Source: Ursus arctos | Lineage: Eukaryota; Chordata; Mammalia; Carnivora; Ursidae | Assembly (NCBI RefSeq): GCF_023065955.2 | Contig: NW_026623089.1 | Location: forward strand, 36,672,767-36,736,766 | Length of the DNA stretch: 64,000 nt | Direction of reading: 5' to 3' | Notes under the pieces: model-generated | Told to the model about the DNA's origin: nothing | Database searches by the model: none | Seen by the model: only the letters and a program-made list of their open reading frames with translations | Position numbers and translations under genes: made by a program | Part shown: in pieces, positions 10,985-21,599 of the stretch | How positions within the stretch are numbered: the stretch's first letter is position 1 | Layout of the letters: each line of letters begins with the position of its first letter

Positions 10985-11207
10985 GGGGCGCCTGGGTGGC
11001 TCAGTCGTTAAGCATCTGCCTTCGGCCCAGGGCGTGATCCCGGGATCCTGGGATCGAGCCTCACATCAGGCTCCCTGCTCCACTGGGAGCCTGCTTCTTC
11101 CTCTCCCACTCCCCTTTGCTTGTGTTCCCTCTCTAGTTGGCTGTCTCTCTCTCTCTCTGTCAAATAAATAGATGAAATCTTAAAAAAAAAAAAAAGAAAA
11201 AAACAAA
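10985..11207 (+). mobile_element. Young Can-SINE with perfect target-site duplication
   Basis: Full head 'ggggcgcctgggtggctcag', 'gatcctgggatcgagcc' (B-box-like), the CT-rich body, an 'aaataaatagatgaaatctt' tail and an A-rich end. The duplication agaaaagaggttcatc is perfect over 16 bp (10969-10984 and 11208-11223), so it is a relatively recent insertion. Confidence 0.96.
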
Positions 11208-11223
11208 AGAAAAGAGGTTCATC

Positions 11224-11755
11224 AAAATTCCTTTCCAGCCTAAGGGTTTTTATCATTAAATAACTTCCAAGGACCATCTTTGCCCAATGGTGGGAAGTGT
11301 ACAAATATAAAAACCACACACCTGGCATAGATCCATCGTTCTGCAACTTTGGATAGACCATTTTAAGAGCCTCACATGATGACAACAACCTTGCCTGTGT
11401 CACGGAGCTGTGAAGGTTAATTCTGGTAGTTACGATTTACTTTGTGAAAAACATAAAGCTCGTTGTGAACCTAAGGGTTTCATGTTACCCAGTGGTCCTA
11501 GAACTCTTAGACATCCCACAGCACTTTGTTGCTATGTATTTTATGATCTTTGCACCTTTCTATGCTGCTTTAGTAATAGTTATGTACATATGCTCCTCTT
11601 GACCACGAGAGCAAGATCTTGACCAAGTGCATCTGTAAACTTCCTTTATTATTGAGTTGTCATACATGTAGCTTGTAGTCAACGAATATTTAGTAAGTGA
11701 ATAAATATTTGTTCCATAATGCCAAAGATGCTTCCCATCTTTATTCTAACCCCCA
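11224..11755. other. Unique sequence, no gene recognised
   Basis: No confident feature. The end, near 11680-11715, has 'cgaatatttagtaagtgaat' and 'aaatatttgttcc', which could be the last bases of an L2 or MIR but is too short to call. Confidence 0.4.
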
Positions 11756-11759
11756 GCGT

Positions 11760-12090
11760 AGCCAAAGCATACAGATTGGAAAAGAAGTAGTGGAACTGTC
11801 ATTAGTCACTGACATTGTTGTATATGTAGAAAATACTATGGAATATAAAAATAAAGCTATTAGAATAATACTTGGATTTGGTAAGGTTACAGGACACAAA
11901 GCCAATAAACAGTTAATTGTATTCATACATAATGGCAACAAATAACTAGGAAAAGAATTAAAAGTATTTTTTACAATAGCATCAAAACATCAAATACCTA
12001 GGAAGAAATCTAACAAAATACATACAAAATCTCTATACTACAAGTTACAAAATATTGCTAAGAAAAATTAAGGCAGACCTAAGCAGTCAG
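11760..12090 (+). repeat. L1 ORF2 fragment (reverse transcriptase region)
   Basis: Plus-strand L1 ORF2 text is legible: 'gcatacagattggaaaagaa', 'gttgtatatgtagaaaatac', 'caatagcatcaaaacatcaa', 'atacctaggaagaaatctaa' and 'attgctaagaaaaattaa'. The catalytic FADD-type segment is altered ('gtcactgacattgttgta'), so it is dead. An 82-codon frame (11697-11945) is a remnant of this ORF. Confidence 0.85.
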
Positions 12091-12255
12091 GGGAGCCATG
12101 ATAAACAGTTGCCCATAGCCCTGAAGCTAGGAAGGTGGCTGCCAGCCCCTGCCATCCAGCCCCAGCTTCATACCTCTGACCACGAGACTCCCTGTCCTTT
12201 CTGTGTCCCCTTTTAGCTCTCTTGGCCACTCCTCAGGCTCCACTTCCAGGTCTTT
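12091..12255. other. Unclassified sequence
   Basis: C-rich unclassified DNA between an L1 fragment and a SINE; nothing recognised. Confidence 0.4.
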
Positions 12256-12268
12256 GCTATCCTCTTCT

Positions 12269-12465
12269 TCTTTTTTTTTTTTAAAGATTTTTATTTATTT
12301 ATTCGACAGAGATAGAGACAGCCAGCGAGAGAGGGAACACAAGCAGGGGGAGTGGGAGAGGAAGAAGCAGGCTCATAGCGGAGGAGCCTGATGTGGGGCT
12401 CGATCCCAGAACGCCGGGATCACGCCCTGAGCCGAAGGCAGACGCTTAACCGCTGTGCCACCCAG
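12269..12465 (-). mobile_element. Can-SINE, bear-type subfamily, head slightly truncated
   Basis: Minus strand with poly(T), 'cgacagagatagagacagcc', 'ggctcatagcggaggagcct' and 'cttaaccgctgtgccaccca'. The duplication gctatcctcttct (12256-12268 and 12466-12478) is perfect over 13 bp. The last head bases (complement of GGGGCGC) are missing while the duplication is intact, so 5' truncation happened during insertion. Confidence 0.95.
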
Positions 12466-12478
12466 GCTATCCTCTTCT

Positions 12479-12705
12479 CAGCCAGCAGCCCTTTTCCCCG
12501 CAGACAGCATCCTGTTCTGTTTCAGAGGAAGTGAGAACCATTAGGCCCAAGCTCCCTGTACCACTGCTGCCAGAGTGAGCATCACGTGGGCCCCCTGCTG
12601 CCACTATGGAAGCGGATGGAGTGCTCTTTTTGCCCAAGGTCAAGGACATACCTGAGTGTCTTCTTGGGGAACTTATTCCTTCATGTATCCTCTCTTATTT
12701 CCAAA
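12479..12705. other. Unique sequence
   Basis: No feature recognised. Confidence 0.4.
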
Positions 12706-12709
12706 TATT

Positions 12710-13000
12710 CTTTTTAAGAGTAAAGATGTTTTTAGGATTATAAGAACAATTCAACCTGTAATATAAGAATATGGAAAAATACAGAGAGGAAAAATTTGTT
12801 ACTAATTCTATCAAACAGAAAATTACCATGAATATTTCTATTTTTTGGATGCGTTTTAAAGACACAATGTGGTCATACTAGTAAATAAAAATTGTCCTCT
12901 CAGTTAAATGGCCATTATTAATTATAACCATTCCCACATTGTTGGACATTAGGAGGTTTCAAATGTGATATTTAATGTTGGGTAAAGCCGTTGGTTCTAA
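12710..13000 (-). repeat. Possible old L1M 3'-end fragment
   Basis: AT-rich text including 'agtgtggtcat'-like and 'ggccattattaattataacc' / 'acattgttggacattaggag' stretches resembles the minus-strand 3' part of old L1M elements. The assignment is weak. Confidence 0.35.
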
Positions 13001-13206
13001 AGCTTTTTTGTATTTTTCTGATTATGACTGTTTTACACTACTCTCTCTCTCTGTGGCTTCTGCTGCTGCCCCTTTCAGAAGGCACTCTTGCCCAATTAGA
13101 GAGATTTGGGTCCTCTTTGTAAGCTGGACTCAGTGACTTCCTGGGCTCAGAAGCCTTTCATGTAGGGGTCCCCCTCCCTGCCATGGAAGGCGCTTCTTCA
13201 GATGTG

Positions 13207-13220
13207 CCAGCAGATGGCAG
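13207..13220 (+). promoter_or_regulatory. CTCF-like motif
   Basis: ccagcagatggcag matches CCASYAGRKGGCRS at every position. It sits in repeat-free sequence at the edge of a locally CpG-richer segment, 368 bp from another perfect match in the same orientation. Binding is not shown by sequence alone. Confidence 0.6.
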
Positions 13221-13574
13221 AGGGGACAGACACGGGGGACTGCAATGGCAGCAAATTGCATGTCCTCGCATGGAGACACGTGTCACTTCTGTGAGCCTCC
13301 CCATGGCCCAGGCTTAGCACCCATAGTCAGCGGGCTGGTCTGGCTTCCGTGGTCCGCAGGCTCGGCTGGGGATCCCAAGGCAGTTCGCTGGACCCAAGTT
13401 GGAGTCTGGATGCAGCGAAATCCAAGAATTAAGAACGGTGCTACTCAGAAGGCCGCCTCGGAAGTGTTCTGTGAAGATAGACGAATTATGGGGGAAGCGC
13501 AGATGCCTGGACGTCTGGGCGCTCACGCTGTGCCCCGAACAGCCCTTGGCGTGGCGCGTCGGTGCTGGAAGTTT

Positions 13575-13588
13575 CCAGCAGGGGGCAG
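13575..13588 (+). promoter_or_regulatory. Strong CTCF-like motif
   Basis: ccagcagggggcag, followed by 'tgcaggc', is essentially the textbook CTCF core. It lies in non-repeat sequence just downstream of a short CpG-rich stretch (CpGs in 'gcgtggcgcgtcggtg'), so it could be methylation-sensitive if occupied. Confidence 0.68.
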
Positions 13589-13741
13589 TGCAGGCACGCT
13601 TAGGAGCTTTTCCTGACTGTGCTGAACTTCATATTGCAAAATCCTGGAAAAGCTTAGGGTGGCTTGATCTCTGTTTTATGGTCTGAAGTTTATTGACTTT
13701 CACTCCACACGAATCATTCCAGCCCGAGGGAATCCTTTAAA

Positions 13742-13760
13742 AGCAGCAGCAGCAGCAGCA
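13742..13760. repeat. (AGC)6 trinucleotide repeat
   Basis: Six perfect AGC units. Short, not in a recognised exon. Confidence 0.9.
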
Positions 13761-14847
13761 TAGATTACAATCACGTGGATTTGATGGAACTTACTTTCTC
13801 TCCTTTGCTTTGGACATCTGTCAGGCTGGTGTGACAACCCCACAACAGTCAGGGACAGGCCTTCAGAGAAGGGCAGGGGCGGTGGATTCTGCCTGGTGCA
13901 GCCTCTCAGTGGGGACTTACTCAGGGTGCTGGTTAAACAGACTTGCAGATGGCTGGAAATGCCTTCGTTGTGGTCCGAAGCTCTCAGACTTGGGTGTAAA
14001 AGAAATGTCACTGACATTATTTCCTGTGATTCCAGCCTAGTTTCTTCCTCTTTTATCCCTGATACAGATGAATCAACCACTTCCTGGTTAACTCCACCGA
14101 CTTAGTGATTGCTCAACCATCTTTAGATTTAAAACACACTGGTTCCCTTTCACTGTATCCTTGGACTGATTTTACCTGGGGAGCACAGGGCTTGACACAA
14201 TCACCCACCTGGTACCACAGGGTGGCCAGCCTCTTCTGAGGCTTTGGGGCCATCTGGGCCCCTTCTCTCTGGGGTTTTTCTAATCCCTGCCTATTTCCAA
14301 TTTATGTTTTATGTCCCCTTGGGCCACCCACAGAAGGGCTAGGCAGGGTTCTGGGAATGATGTCTATGGGCCCTTGGCTCCCTGGGACAGAGAGATAGTA
14401 GCAGAATCTCTCCTGGGCCGCAGTGGAGGCTGTCCAAGTGGGTTCTTTGATACAATTTCCCACATTCCAGTTTCAAGGCTCTGAGTAGATCCACCTGGGT
14501 TATCTAACTTCCAAGTCCCACCTGGTCCCCTGTGAACTTAGGGGCCTCATGCCTTTTAGGTGGGTCAGATAGGGCTACTATGGGTCCTCTGGTGTCTAGA
14601 CATACCCAGACCCACTACTCCCCTGAGGCCGGATGACACAGGCTCTAAGAGGCTAGCTGCTGCTGTCCTCTGGTTTCAGTTCTAGATCAGACTCTCAGAC
14701 TTCAAGTACAGTCTGCTGTGTGTCTGTCACCCTCCTGCCCTGTAGTCAGCCCACGGAGGGAAGGGGAGAGAGTGTGGCCTTGGCACTGGACCTGAGCCTC
14801 ATGCTTCCTCTCCCGTGAGTTCCTTCCACTACCCAGCTTGGAGGGTG

Positions 14848-14966
14848 CATACACACTCATGTGTGCGTGCACACCCACACACTCACAGACACAAAGACAC
14901 AGACACACACACATACACGCACGGCATACTCTGACACACACAGACACACAGACAGACACAAACAAT
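14848..14966. repeat. CA-rich microsatellite, interrupted
   Basis: Imperfect (CA)n with 'cagacaca' variants. Open frames across it are low-complexity artefacts. Confidence 0.9.
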
Positions 14967-15122
14967 AGGTTATATGTAAAGAAGATACATCCTTTGCTTC
15001 TCATGTTGCATATATGGGTGCATCGTAGATGAGGATGGTATTGGTGGGAAATAACAAACCTCCGTATCTTTCTGTTTCATTGTCTTTCAAATCGTTGTTT
15101 TCATACCTGGATGGTACCTTTT

Positions 15123-15312
15123 TTATTTATTTTTTTAAAGATTTTATTTATTTATTTGACAGAGAGAGAGACAGCCACCCAGAGGCAGGGGGAGTGGGAG
15201 AGGAAGAAGCAGGCTCCCAGCAGAGGATCCTGATGTGGGGCTTGATCCCAGGACCCTGGGAACACTCCCTGAGCTGAAGGCAGACGCTTAACGACTAAGC
15301 CACCCAGGCGCC
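15123..15312 (-). mobile_element. Can-SINE
   Basis: Minus strand, T-rich tail, 'gacagagagagagacagcca', 'gaggaagaagcaggctccca', head complement 'gccacccaggcgcccc'. The duplication is cctggatggtacctttt (15106-15122) and cctggatggtaactttt (15313-15329), 17 bp with one mismatch. Confidence 0.95.
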
Positions 15313-15329
15313 CCTGGATGGTAACTTTT

Positions 15330-17220
15330 AAAGTAAGAAGCTAAGTTTGTATTGTCTTTATTTTTTGATTCCACAGTTGACTTTCTTTCCCCAAAGCATT
15401 GGACGAGTCTATGTCCACCTATCTGGGGAAGGAAAGGCTCTTGGGCCACAAGGAGCACTTCTGTCCCAGCATCGTCATCATCCACACCTGCACCACTCCA
15501 TCCTCTGTGCCTCATGGGGGATTATCAGGTCAAGGCCCCAAGGCTCAACCTTGAGTGGAGGGGGTTTCTCTGAAAGAGAATGGGCCTTTATTGTCAATCA
15601 TCCTGGGAAGTGGTGATTCTAGGGCAGGACATGCGACTTGGGAGAAGTTGGGGTCTCTGAGCAGATCCAGGTATCCCCCATGTCTGAATTCTGAACACAT
15701 TGAGCAATTTCCTAGAAGAGTGGCAAATGGAGACCAAAGCATGGCCTTACTAGTTCTGGTGGGTGGCCGTGCAGAGGGTCTTTAGTGAGGTAGAACAGTG
15801 TCCATCAGGGACCAGATATGGGATTACTTCTAAGTTATTCTCTGTTATACTTCCTATGGCTTATTCCAAGTTCTTCAAACTCCCCAAAACTTACAAGCTC
15901 AGATTTTGGTGGGTCTTGGGAGTGGGGAGGATTTTGTGCCTGTGAGGAGCAGCACAGGGCACAGTGCCCAGTCCCTGTGGACAGAGTCATGGAGGCCAAG
16001 GGCAGCTGTGCCCTGTGGATCTGACTCATGGTAGCTGCTGGTGGTAAAGGGTGATAAGAGATGGGAGCAATGAGAGACGAAGGGAGGAGGAGAGGTTGGG
16101 TCCAGCTCTTGACTCTCCTAAGATAATTGTAGAAGGCATTGGCTGGTGAGCCCACAGGGGCTCCCGCCTTCCTATTTCAGGTCAGAGTGCAATTGGACAT
16201 GGTCTGTGTTTTGTGTGCTGTGCATGTTATGTTGAGTGCCCTTCTGGGCTCTAAGGAGGCAGTCTCTACAACATGCCAGGCCCAGAGAAACCCCATGTTT
16301 CCAGACAGAAGCTTCAACATGGAAGTGCAGTCATGGTATGTGGATGAGGAGATGGAAACTGGTTTTAAAGCTGGTCAAGGGTGTTGTCAGTTCATGGTAG
16401 ACAAGGGGTTTGGTAAACTGTAATGCTCAGCCCTTCCCATGCAGCATCCCCTTCCTGGCATCCTGGAGAGCACTTGGGGGGGGGGCTCCCTGGCCCCCTT
16501 GCGCTACCCCCTTGCCTTGCACCCACAAAGGACCCATTGTCTTCACACAGGTGTCCTCGGCGCTGAGCTGCCCCTGTGCAGCTGTCACAACACAGGGATC
16601 TGCCGGCTCTTCCTTGGACAGTTTTGTTACCAGATCTGGGTCTGATGTTTGCACGTTATGCTTGCTCCCCACCCCAGGCCTGACATGGGGCTCTCTGCAT
16701 CCCAGGCCCCCCGGGTTCCATCTGATGTGCTCCTTGGGTTTCCTGAGCCTTTGCTGTGCCCACACCTGTTTTGCTGTAGGAACTTTTGACCTGGATTCTC
16801 TCCCTGCCTGAAAGCGCTGGAAATGTCAGGAGTCTCAGGGGCAGGGTGAAACAGATCACCCCCTGTTTCTTTCTTCCCTACTCCCGTAGAGTAAATAGCA
16901 AAGGTTTTGGTTTTAAATTAGAGATGGTGGACCTTATAGTCTTTGCAAATATGCCTTAGTCTCAGTCTCTGACCCTTTCCCTTTTTCATTTGGACACCTG
17001 GGGATTTGTTGTTAGGGCCTGAAAGCCCGGAGTCATGTTATCTCCTATCTTGCAGTGTTTCCTGGTTTTTCGATTATACTTTATGTAAGTAGAACCAGAC
17101 CTTTCCCATTCACTTCCTGTTCGCACTCCAGCCTTTTGGTCACAGGATTGTACATTCTAATTATAATGCTGCGCAAAGGGTGTGCATACCACTGTCACAT
17201 GACCTCTGTGAGATAGCATC
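15330..17220. other. Repeat-poor sequence, no gene recognised
   Basis: About 1.9 kb without a transposon I can name. Several open frames up to 133 codons (for example 16410-16811, +) occur in a GC-rich stretch, overlap frames on the other strand and lack recognisable domains. Confidence 0.5.
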
Positions 17221-17224
17221 ATTA

Positions 17225-17355
17225 GTAGTGTTATTCTTACTGAAAGGAACAAGAAACTGAGGCCAGGTGCTCACTCAAGGTCACCGAGGCAGTAGAAAAA
17301 CTCAGCCTTACTCAGGTTCTCCTGGCCTTCAGCTCAGAGTCCTTTCAAAATTAAT
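17225..17355 (-). repeat. MIR-like SINE fragment
   Basis: 'gaaactgaggccaggtgctc' followed by 'actcaaggtcaccgaggcag' and 'ctcagagtcctttc' is the usual minus-strand MIR order. Confidence 0.65.
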
Positions 17356-18094
17356 ACAACCTCAGTGCTATGTGGACCACTGCCCCTTAGAAATGTGCTC
17401 AAATCAGCAACAGGTGCTGATGGTCTGTTCTCGTCTCAGTCTCTCCAGAGTCCCAGGCAAGTTTGTGGAACTCCCATTTACCTGAGAAAGGTTTTCGTTT
17501 TGCAGAATGCCTTCAGTGTAGGGCAGAGTTCCAGTCTAATCCTGCAGAGATTGGACAAGAAGAGCAATGAGATCTCTTGCTTCCCTTCTCTCTTCTGCTT
17601 CCCCTCCCACAGGTTCTAGAAAGTTGTAAAAGAGACCTTTTTGTCATTTACATCATACCTTCTGGAACTCCTGTGAGTTAGTTGCTTTCCCTTCTGTATT
17701 TCCTGAACTCAGGGCCACTGCTTAAATTGAGCAAAAGGCAGTTGCAAAACTCCAAGGGACTGCTACTCAGATTCATAGTTGGTGTGGATCTGTTTATTAT
17801 TATAACAATTTTCCAGTAGATGGCAGGAAAGTGTTGTGAAGAGCGGCTGCCTTGTTCTAATTTGCATGGCATCCCAGTGAGTTAGTGGGCCCATACTTGT
17901 CACAGCTGACTGTTAACAGCCGTCATGACTAAGCTAGGGCCACGGCAGAAGGATGACCACAGTGAGCATGACCTTGAAGCTCTGTGCCCAGTCTGGCTGC
18001 AGCCGAGGGGACAGTGCAGGCAGTTGGAATGCACAGTGAGACCTCGCCCTTGACACTGCCATGGTGGCCCATGAGGGCCCTTCTAAGACACATT
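17356..18094. other. Unique sequence with a CTCF-like motif
   Basis: No gene or transposon recognised. Confidence 0.45.
17813..17826 (+). promoter_or_regulatory. CTCF-like motif
   Basis: ccagtagatggcag matches CCASYAGRKGGCRS at every position, is non-repeat, and has the same orientation as the motifs at 10.5, 13.2 and 13.6 kb. Confidence 0.55.
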
Positions 18095-18102
18095 GTTTAG
18101 CC

Positions 18103-18542
18103 CAGGGGTCCTCAAACTATGACTGGCAGGCCAAATCCAGCTACTGCCTGTTTTTGTTCGGCTAGCGAGGTAAGAATAGTTTTTACATTTCTATTATTAT
18201 TATTATTTATTATTATTTTTAAAAAAGATTTTATTTATTTGACAGAGAGAGAGAGAGAGAGAGAGAGAGGACAAGCAGGGGGAATGGCAGAGGGAGAGGG
18301 AGAAGCAGGCTCCCCACTGAGCAGGGAGCCTGATGCGGGACTTGATCCCAGGACCCTGGGATAATGACCTGAGCCGAAGGCAGACGCGTAACCAACTGAG
18401 CCACTGAGGTGTCCCATGGTTTTTACATTTTTAAATGGTTGAAAAATCAAAAGAAAAAATAGTTTGTGACATGTGACATGTGGTTACAAAGCTTAAAATA
18501 TTTACTATCTGGCCTTTTACAGAAAAATGTTGTCAACTCCTG
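18103..18542. mobile_element. hAT (Charlie-type) nonautonomous transposon, split by a SINE
   Basis: The left end reads 'caggggtcctcaaactatg' and the right end 'acagaaaaatgttgtcaact' plus CCTG, which are imperfect inverted repeats. Inside are 'gccaaatccagctactgcct' and 'ttaaaatatttactatctgg', typical of a common mammalian Charlie-derived element. Flanks gtttagcc (18095-18102) and gattagtc (18543-18550) fit the 8-bp hAT duplication with two changes. A Can-SINE occupies 18191-18418. Confidence 0.8.
18191..18418 (-). mobile_element. Can-SINE inside a hAT transposon
   Basis: TTA-rich tail at the left, a (GA)n run (18243-18269), the body 'ggagaagcaggctccccact' and the head complement 'caactgagccactgaggtgt'. 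The duplication gtttttacattt is perfect over 12 bp (18179-18190 and 18419-18430) and consists of transposon sequence. Confidence 0.95.
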
Positions 18543-18550
18543 GATTAGTC

Positions 18551-19195
18551 CTTTGGGACTTCCATTGGCTCCAAACTATCATAATATTTTTGGGTATGCA
18601 TACACAAGCAGAAGGCGAGCTGGGGCCAAGATGGAGTAGCCCAGGGGGCTGCTGATGCGCTGTGGGTCCTTGACAACCCTGGGAGGTGGTGGTTGTGGCT
18701 CTCCTACTTCAGGTCATATCCAGAGGGTGCAGTGCCTTGGGGGGAGCCATCTCTCCTCAGCCCCAGCCTGGCTTCAGCCACTGTAGCCCTGATTCCTAGA
18801 ATGTATTTTGCTTTAGAATCCCCTATCTCTCCATGTACCAACTATGACTCCTGGACCCAACAGAATGCTTCCAGCTTTTCAAACTCCTTTGGTGACAGTT
18901 TCCAACAATGTGTAAGGGAGATCCTTTATGAGCTTTAGGATAATAGGATAATGTACTTAGACAAGAGGCTGCTCTACTTGAAAACCTGAACATGCAGCCC
19001 CTTATCCCGCAGCCTGGGTTCTCTACAGAAACATCTCCAACAGACCAGTTCAAAAGAAGTAATGTCTGCAGCCTATTGATTGACTCCTGGGCCACATTTT
19101 GTTCAAAAAGGTTATGCTTATGATACCTAATGAAATATCCATCATCTGTCAGGAAGTCTGGTTGTCTCTACCTTCAAAGGATGCTCAGGTTTCCA
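18551..19195. other. Unique sequence
   Basis: No gene or transposon recognised. Frames at 18693-18938 (+) and 18823-19095 (-) overlap and have no known motif. Confidence 0.45.
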
Positions 19196-19199
19196 CTTT

Positions 19200-19358
19200 A
19201 CAAAATGAAGAGTTATGGGATAGATGGTGGTGATGGCTGTACAGCAATGTGACTATTTAATACCATTGAATCATACACTTAAAAATGGTTAAGATGATAA
19301 ATTTTATATTATGCCATTTTGCCACACAAAAAAGAGAAAAATGAAAAAAAAAAAAAAG
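19200..19358 (+). repeat. L1 3' end, plus strand
   Basis: 'gatagatggtggtgatggct', 'acagcaatgtgactatttaa', 'catacacttaaaaatggtta' and an A-rich tail (19326-19358) are the last part of an L1M 3' untranslated region, strongly 5'-truncated. Confidence 0.85.
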
Positions 19359-19464
19359 ACGTCTAGAATCTAATTACTTAGCTCTCCCCTGGTGTTCTTT
19401 GGCCAAAGACACAGCCTGCTTGTAACTAAAGATTATTGTGGGCGCTTCTTAACAGAAGCTGCTT

Positions 19465-20077
19465 CAGTCTTACTCTGTTATAGTCCGCTGTCAACAGAAC
19501 CATTGGAATGATCTTTTAAAATATCAGAGAGCTCATGGCCCTCTTCTGTTTAAAATCCCGCAGTGCCTCTCAACTCACTGAGAGCAGAGGCTAAAATCCT
19601 TCCAGTTGTCCACAAGTCCCTCCACAGCCTGGCCCCCATCTCTCTGACCTATCTTCTTCTCCTCTTTTCAATCTGTCCCGCATGGCCTCCTTGCCGTTCC
19701 TCTGAGGCACTAGGCATGCCTGCACTGGGAACATTCACACTGCCAAGTACCTCTGTCTGCAACATTCCTCTCTCTGATATTCTCCTTTTAGTCTTTGCTC
19801 AGATGTCTTTTTCTTCATGAGGTCTAGCTTGACTGTCCTTAATATTGCAACCTGTCTTCTCACTCTCTCTGTGTTGTTCTTACACCATAGTACTTACTTA
19901 TCCTCTCTGACAAACTATATGGTTTGCTTACTTATTATCTACTACTTATTCTTCTTGGATGTAAACTCCATGAAGTCAGGCATGTTGTTCATTGAAGTAC
20001 CCCAAGTGCTGAGAATAATATCTGGCACATAGCAGCTGTTCAACATGTAATTTTTGAATAAATAAATAAACAAATCA
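19465..20077 (+). repeat. L2 LINE, 3' portion
   Basis: Plus-strand L2: 'tgtttaaaatcccgcagtgc', 'cacagcctggcccccatctc', 'tcttcatgaggtctagc', 'gatgtaaactccatgaagtc', then 'tctggcacatagcagctgtt' and a 'gaataaataaataaac' 3' terminus. It spans the end of the L2 reverse transcriptase ORF and the 3' end. The 85- and 71-codon frames here are remnants. Confidence 0.88.
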
Positions 20078-20204
20078 TTGAGAGGCAAGCCTTCCCAAGT
20101 ACTGAAGACTGTGTTAGAACTATAGGTACCTTCTTCACTAACAAATTATCTCAAAAAAGTTGAGTGTTGTTTTAACAGGTCTTCTGGCCAGGATCCATAG
20201 GTAG

Positions 20205-20325
20205 CTTCTTTAAGTGAGGTAGATACTCCTATTGTCATTGTTAAGCAGAGGAGATTCAAGGGTTGTTGCTTCCAGAGTCCATGCTTTTGATGCTACATTA
20301 TACCATGTTTTCTGTAGCACACCAG
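20205..20325 (-). repeat. MIR-like fragment
   Basis: 'gtgaggtagatactcctatt', 'gtcattgttaagcagaggag' and 'tccagagtccatgctttt' follow the order of a reverse MIR. Diverged. Confidence 0.45.
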
Positions 20326-20439
20326 CACTTGAACTTGTCTTCTCTCCAGACAGGGTCACTTCCTGCTTCTGCCTCATTTGGCTTTTTCCTGAGTTGCCCC
20401 ATTCCTGTACCTCTACTTTCCTGGGAGAGAGCAAAGATA

Positions 20440-20585
20440 ACTGTCCTTTTACAAGTGGGGAAACTGAGGTCAGCCACTTCCGTTAGCTTGACCTCATCAC
20501 AGCGTTCATAGGTAACAGAACTCATACTGGAATCTGGGAGTTCCATACTCCACAGCTGAACACCCGTACTCTGCTGCCTTTTGTT
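20440..20585 (-). repeat. MIR-like fragment
   Basis: 'acaagtggggaaactgaggt' and then 'ggtaacagaactcatactgg' fit the minus-strand MIR. Confidence 0.6.
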
Positions 20586-20865
20586 TTGTTCCTCATTCTT
20601 GTTGATATGGAGTGAATGCTAATTAGATCAACAATAGTAACAATTGGGGGGAGGTTGTTGGGTGACTGAGATAGAGAAAGGATTCAGAATCATGGGGAGT
20701 GGTGGAAGAAGGAGAGTGTTTTAGCCTTGAGGGAATTCAGGGTAAGGGTTAGGGGCATATGGAAATCCTGATATTTGAATGTCTATGTGGAGGTGTTAAG
20801 AGGTGGCATGAGGTCCTAGAGAGAGCATGGGATCTGGAGAGATGCCATTCTAGGTGGGGGACAAG
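20586..20865. other. Purine-rich unclassified sequence
   Basis: G/A-rich sequence with no family assigned. Confidence 0.35.
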
Positions 20866-20869
20866 GTCT

Positions 20870-20980
20870 GTGAATTTGAGTTTTCCTATCAGTGCAATGA
20901 ATGCCCACTAAGATCCACTTTGCAGAGTTGTGTTAGAAAACACATATGAAAGGTACCCAGCATGGCTCCTCACGCCCCCA
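20870..20980 (+). repeat. Possible MIR fragment
   Basis: 'gagttttcctatcagtgcaa', then 'cagagttgtgttagaaaaca' and 'gtacccagcatggctc' vaguely follow the MIR order on the plus strand. Confidence 0.35.
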
Positions 20981-21598
20981 TGAATGCCATCCACCATATA
21001 TATGGTCGTGAGCAAGAGTGGAAAGCCACTTTGGCAACTTGATGGGGACGGTTTCAAGGACTAGGTTAGAGGACATGTACCACCATTCCATTCCTAGCTA
21101 TTTTATTTTGTTAAAACCAATTTAGTTTAGCATGACAACCATGATACCTGCAATATTTTGGACAATTCCATTTAATTTGGCACATAGAATGGAAGTAATA
21201 TTGTCTTCTATTTGACAGAAGATGTAGCTAGGATGATTGGAAGTGAAACATTTATCATGTGTCCAGATGTTATTTTTGTTATAAGGTACTTACACTGTGT
21301 GCATATTCTATGGCTTACATATAATCAGTAAATATTCTATCACTTATTCCTCTTCAGAAACACGTGGAAAGATGAACAAAGAACAGCCCCAACATTACAG
21401 CATGACAGGGTTAGGGAATTTCAGAAATGGAAAGGACTTTAGAAATGGGTTTATAGTGAAATTCAACATCTAGAGGAAGGATTTAGAAGTCTCCCCGGAG
21501 CCCCTTCTGGCGGTCTGCAGCAGTCTCCCATCTTGCTAAAGTGTCACATTTGGCACACACTCCTGGAGAACTAGCAGACTTTTCAGTCTTTTTCAATT
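20981..21598. other. Unique sequence
   Basis: No gene or transposon recognised. Confidence 0.4.
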
Positions 21599-21599
21599 A

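Larger units (their letters stand above)
13001..14845. other. Repeat-poor, moderately GC-rich region
   Basis: No transposon recognised over about 1.8 kb. Local CpGs cluster at about 13180-13620, including 'tggacgtctgggcgctcacg' and 'cttggcgtggcgcgtcggtg', but too few for a classical CpG island. Two strong CTCF-like motifs lie here. Open frames of 95-126 codons overlap on both strands and show no homology I recognise. Confidence 0.5.

Noticed and set aside
14838..15032. His/Thr-rich frames over the CA repeat
   Set aside because: Low-complexity translation of a microsatellite.
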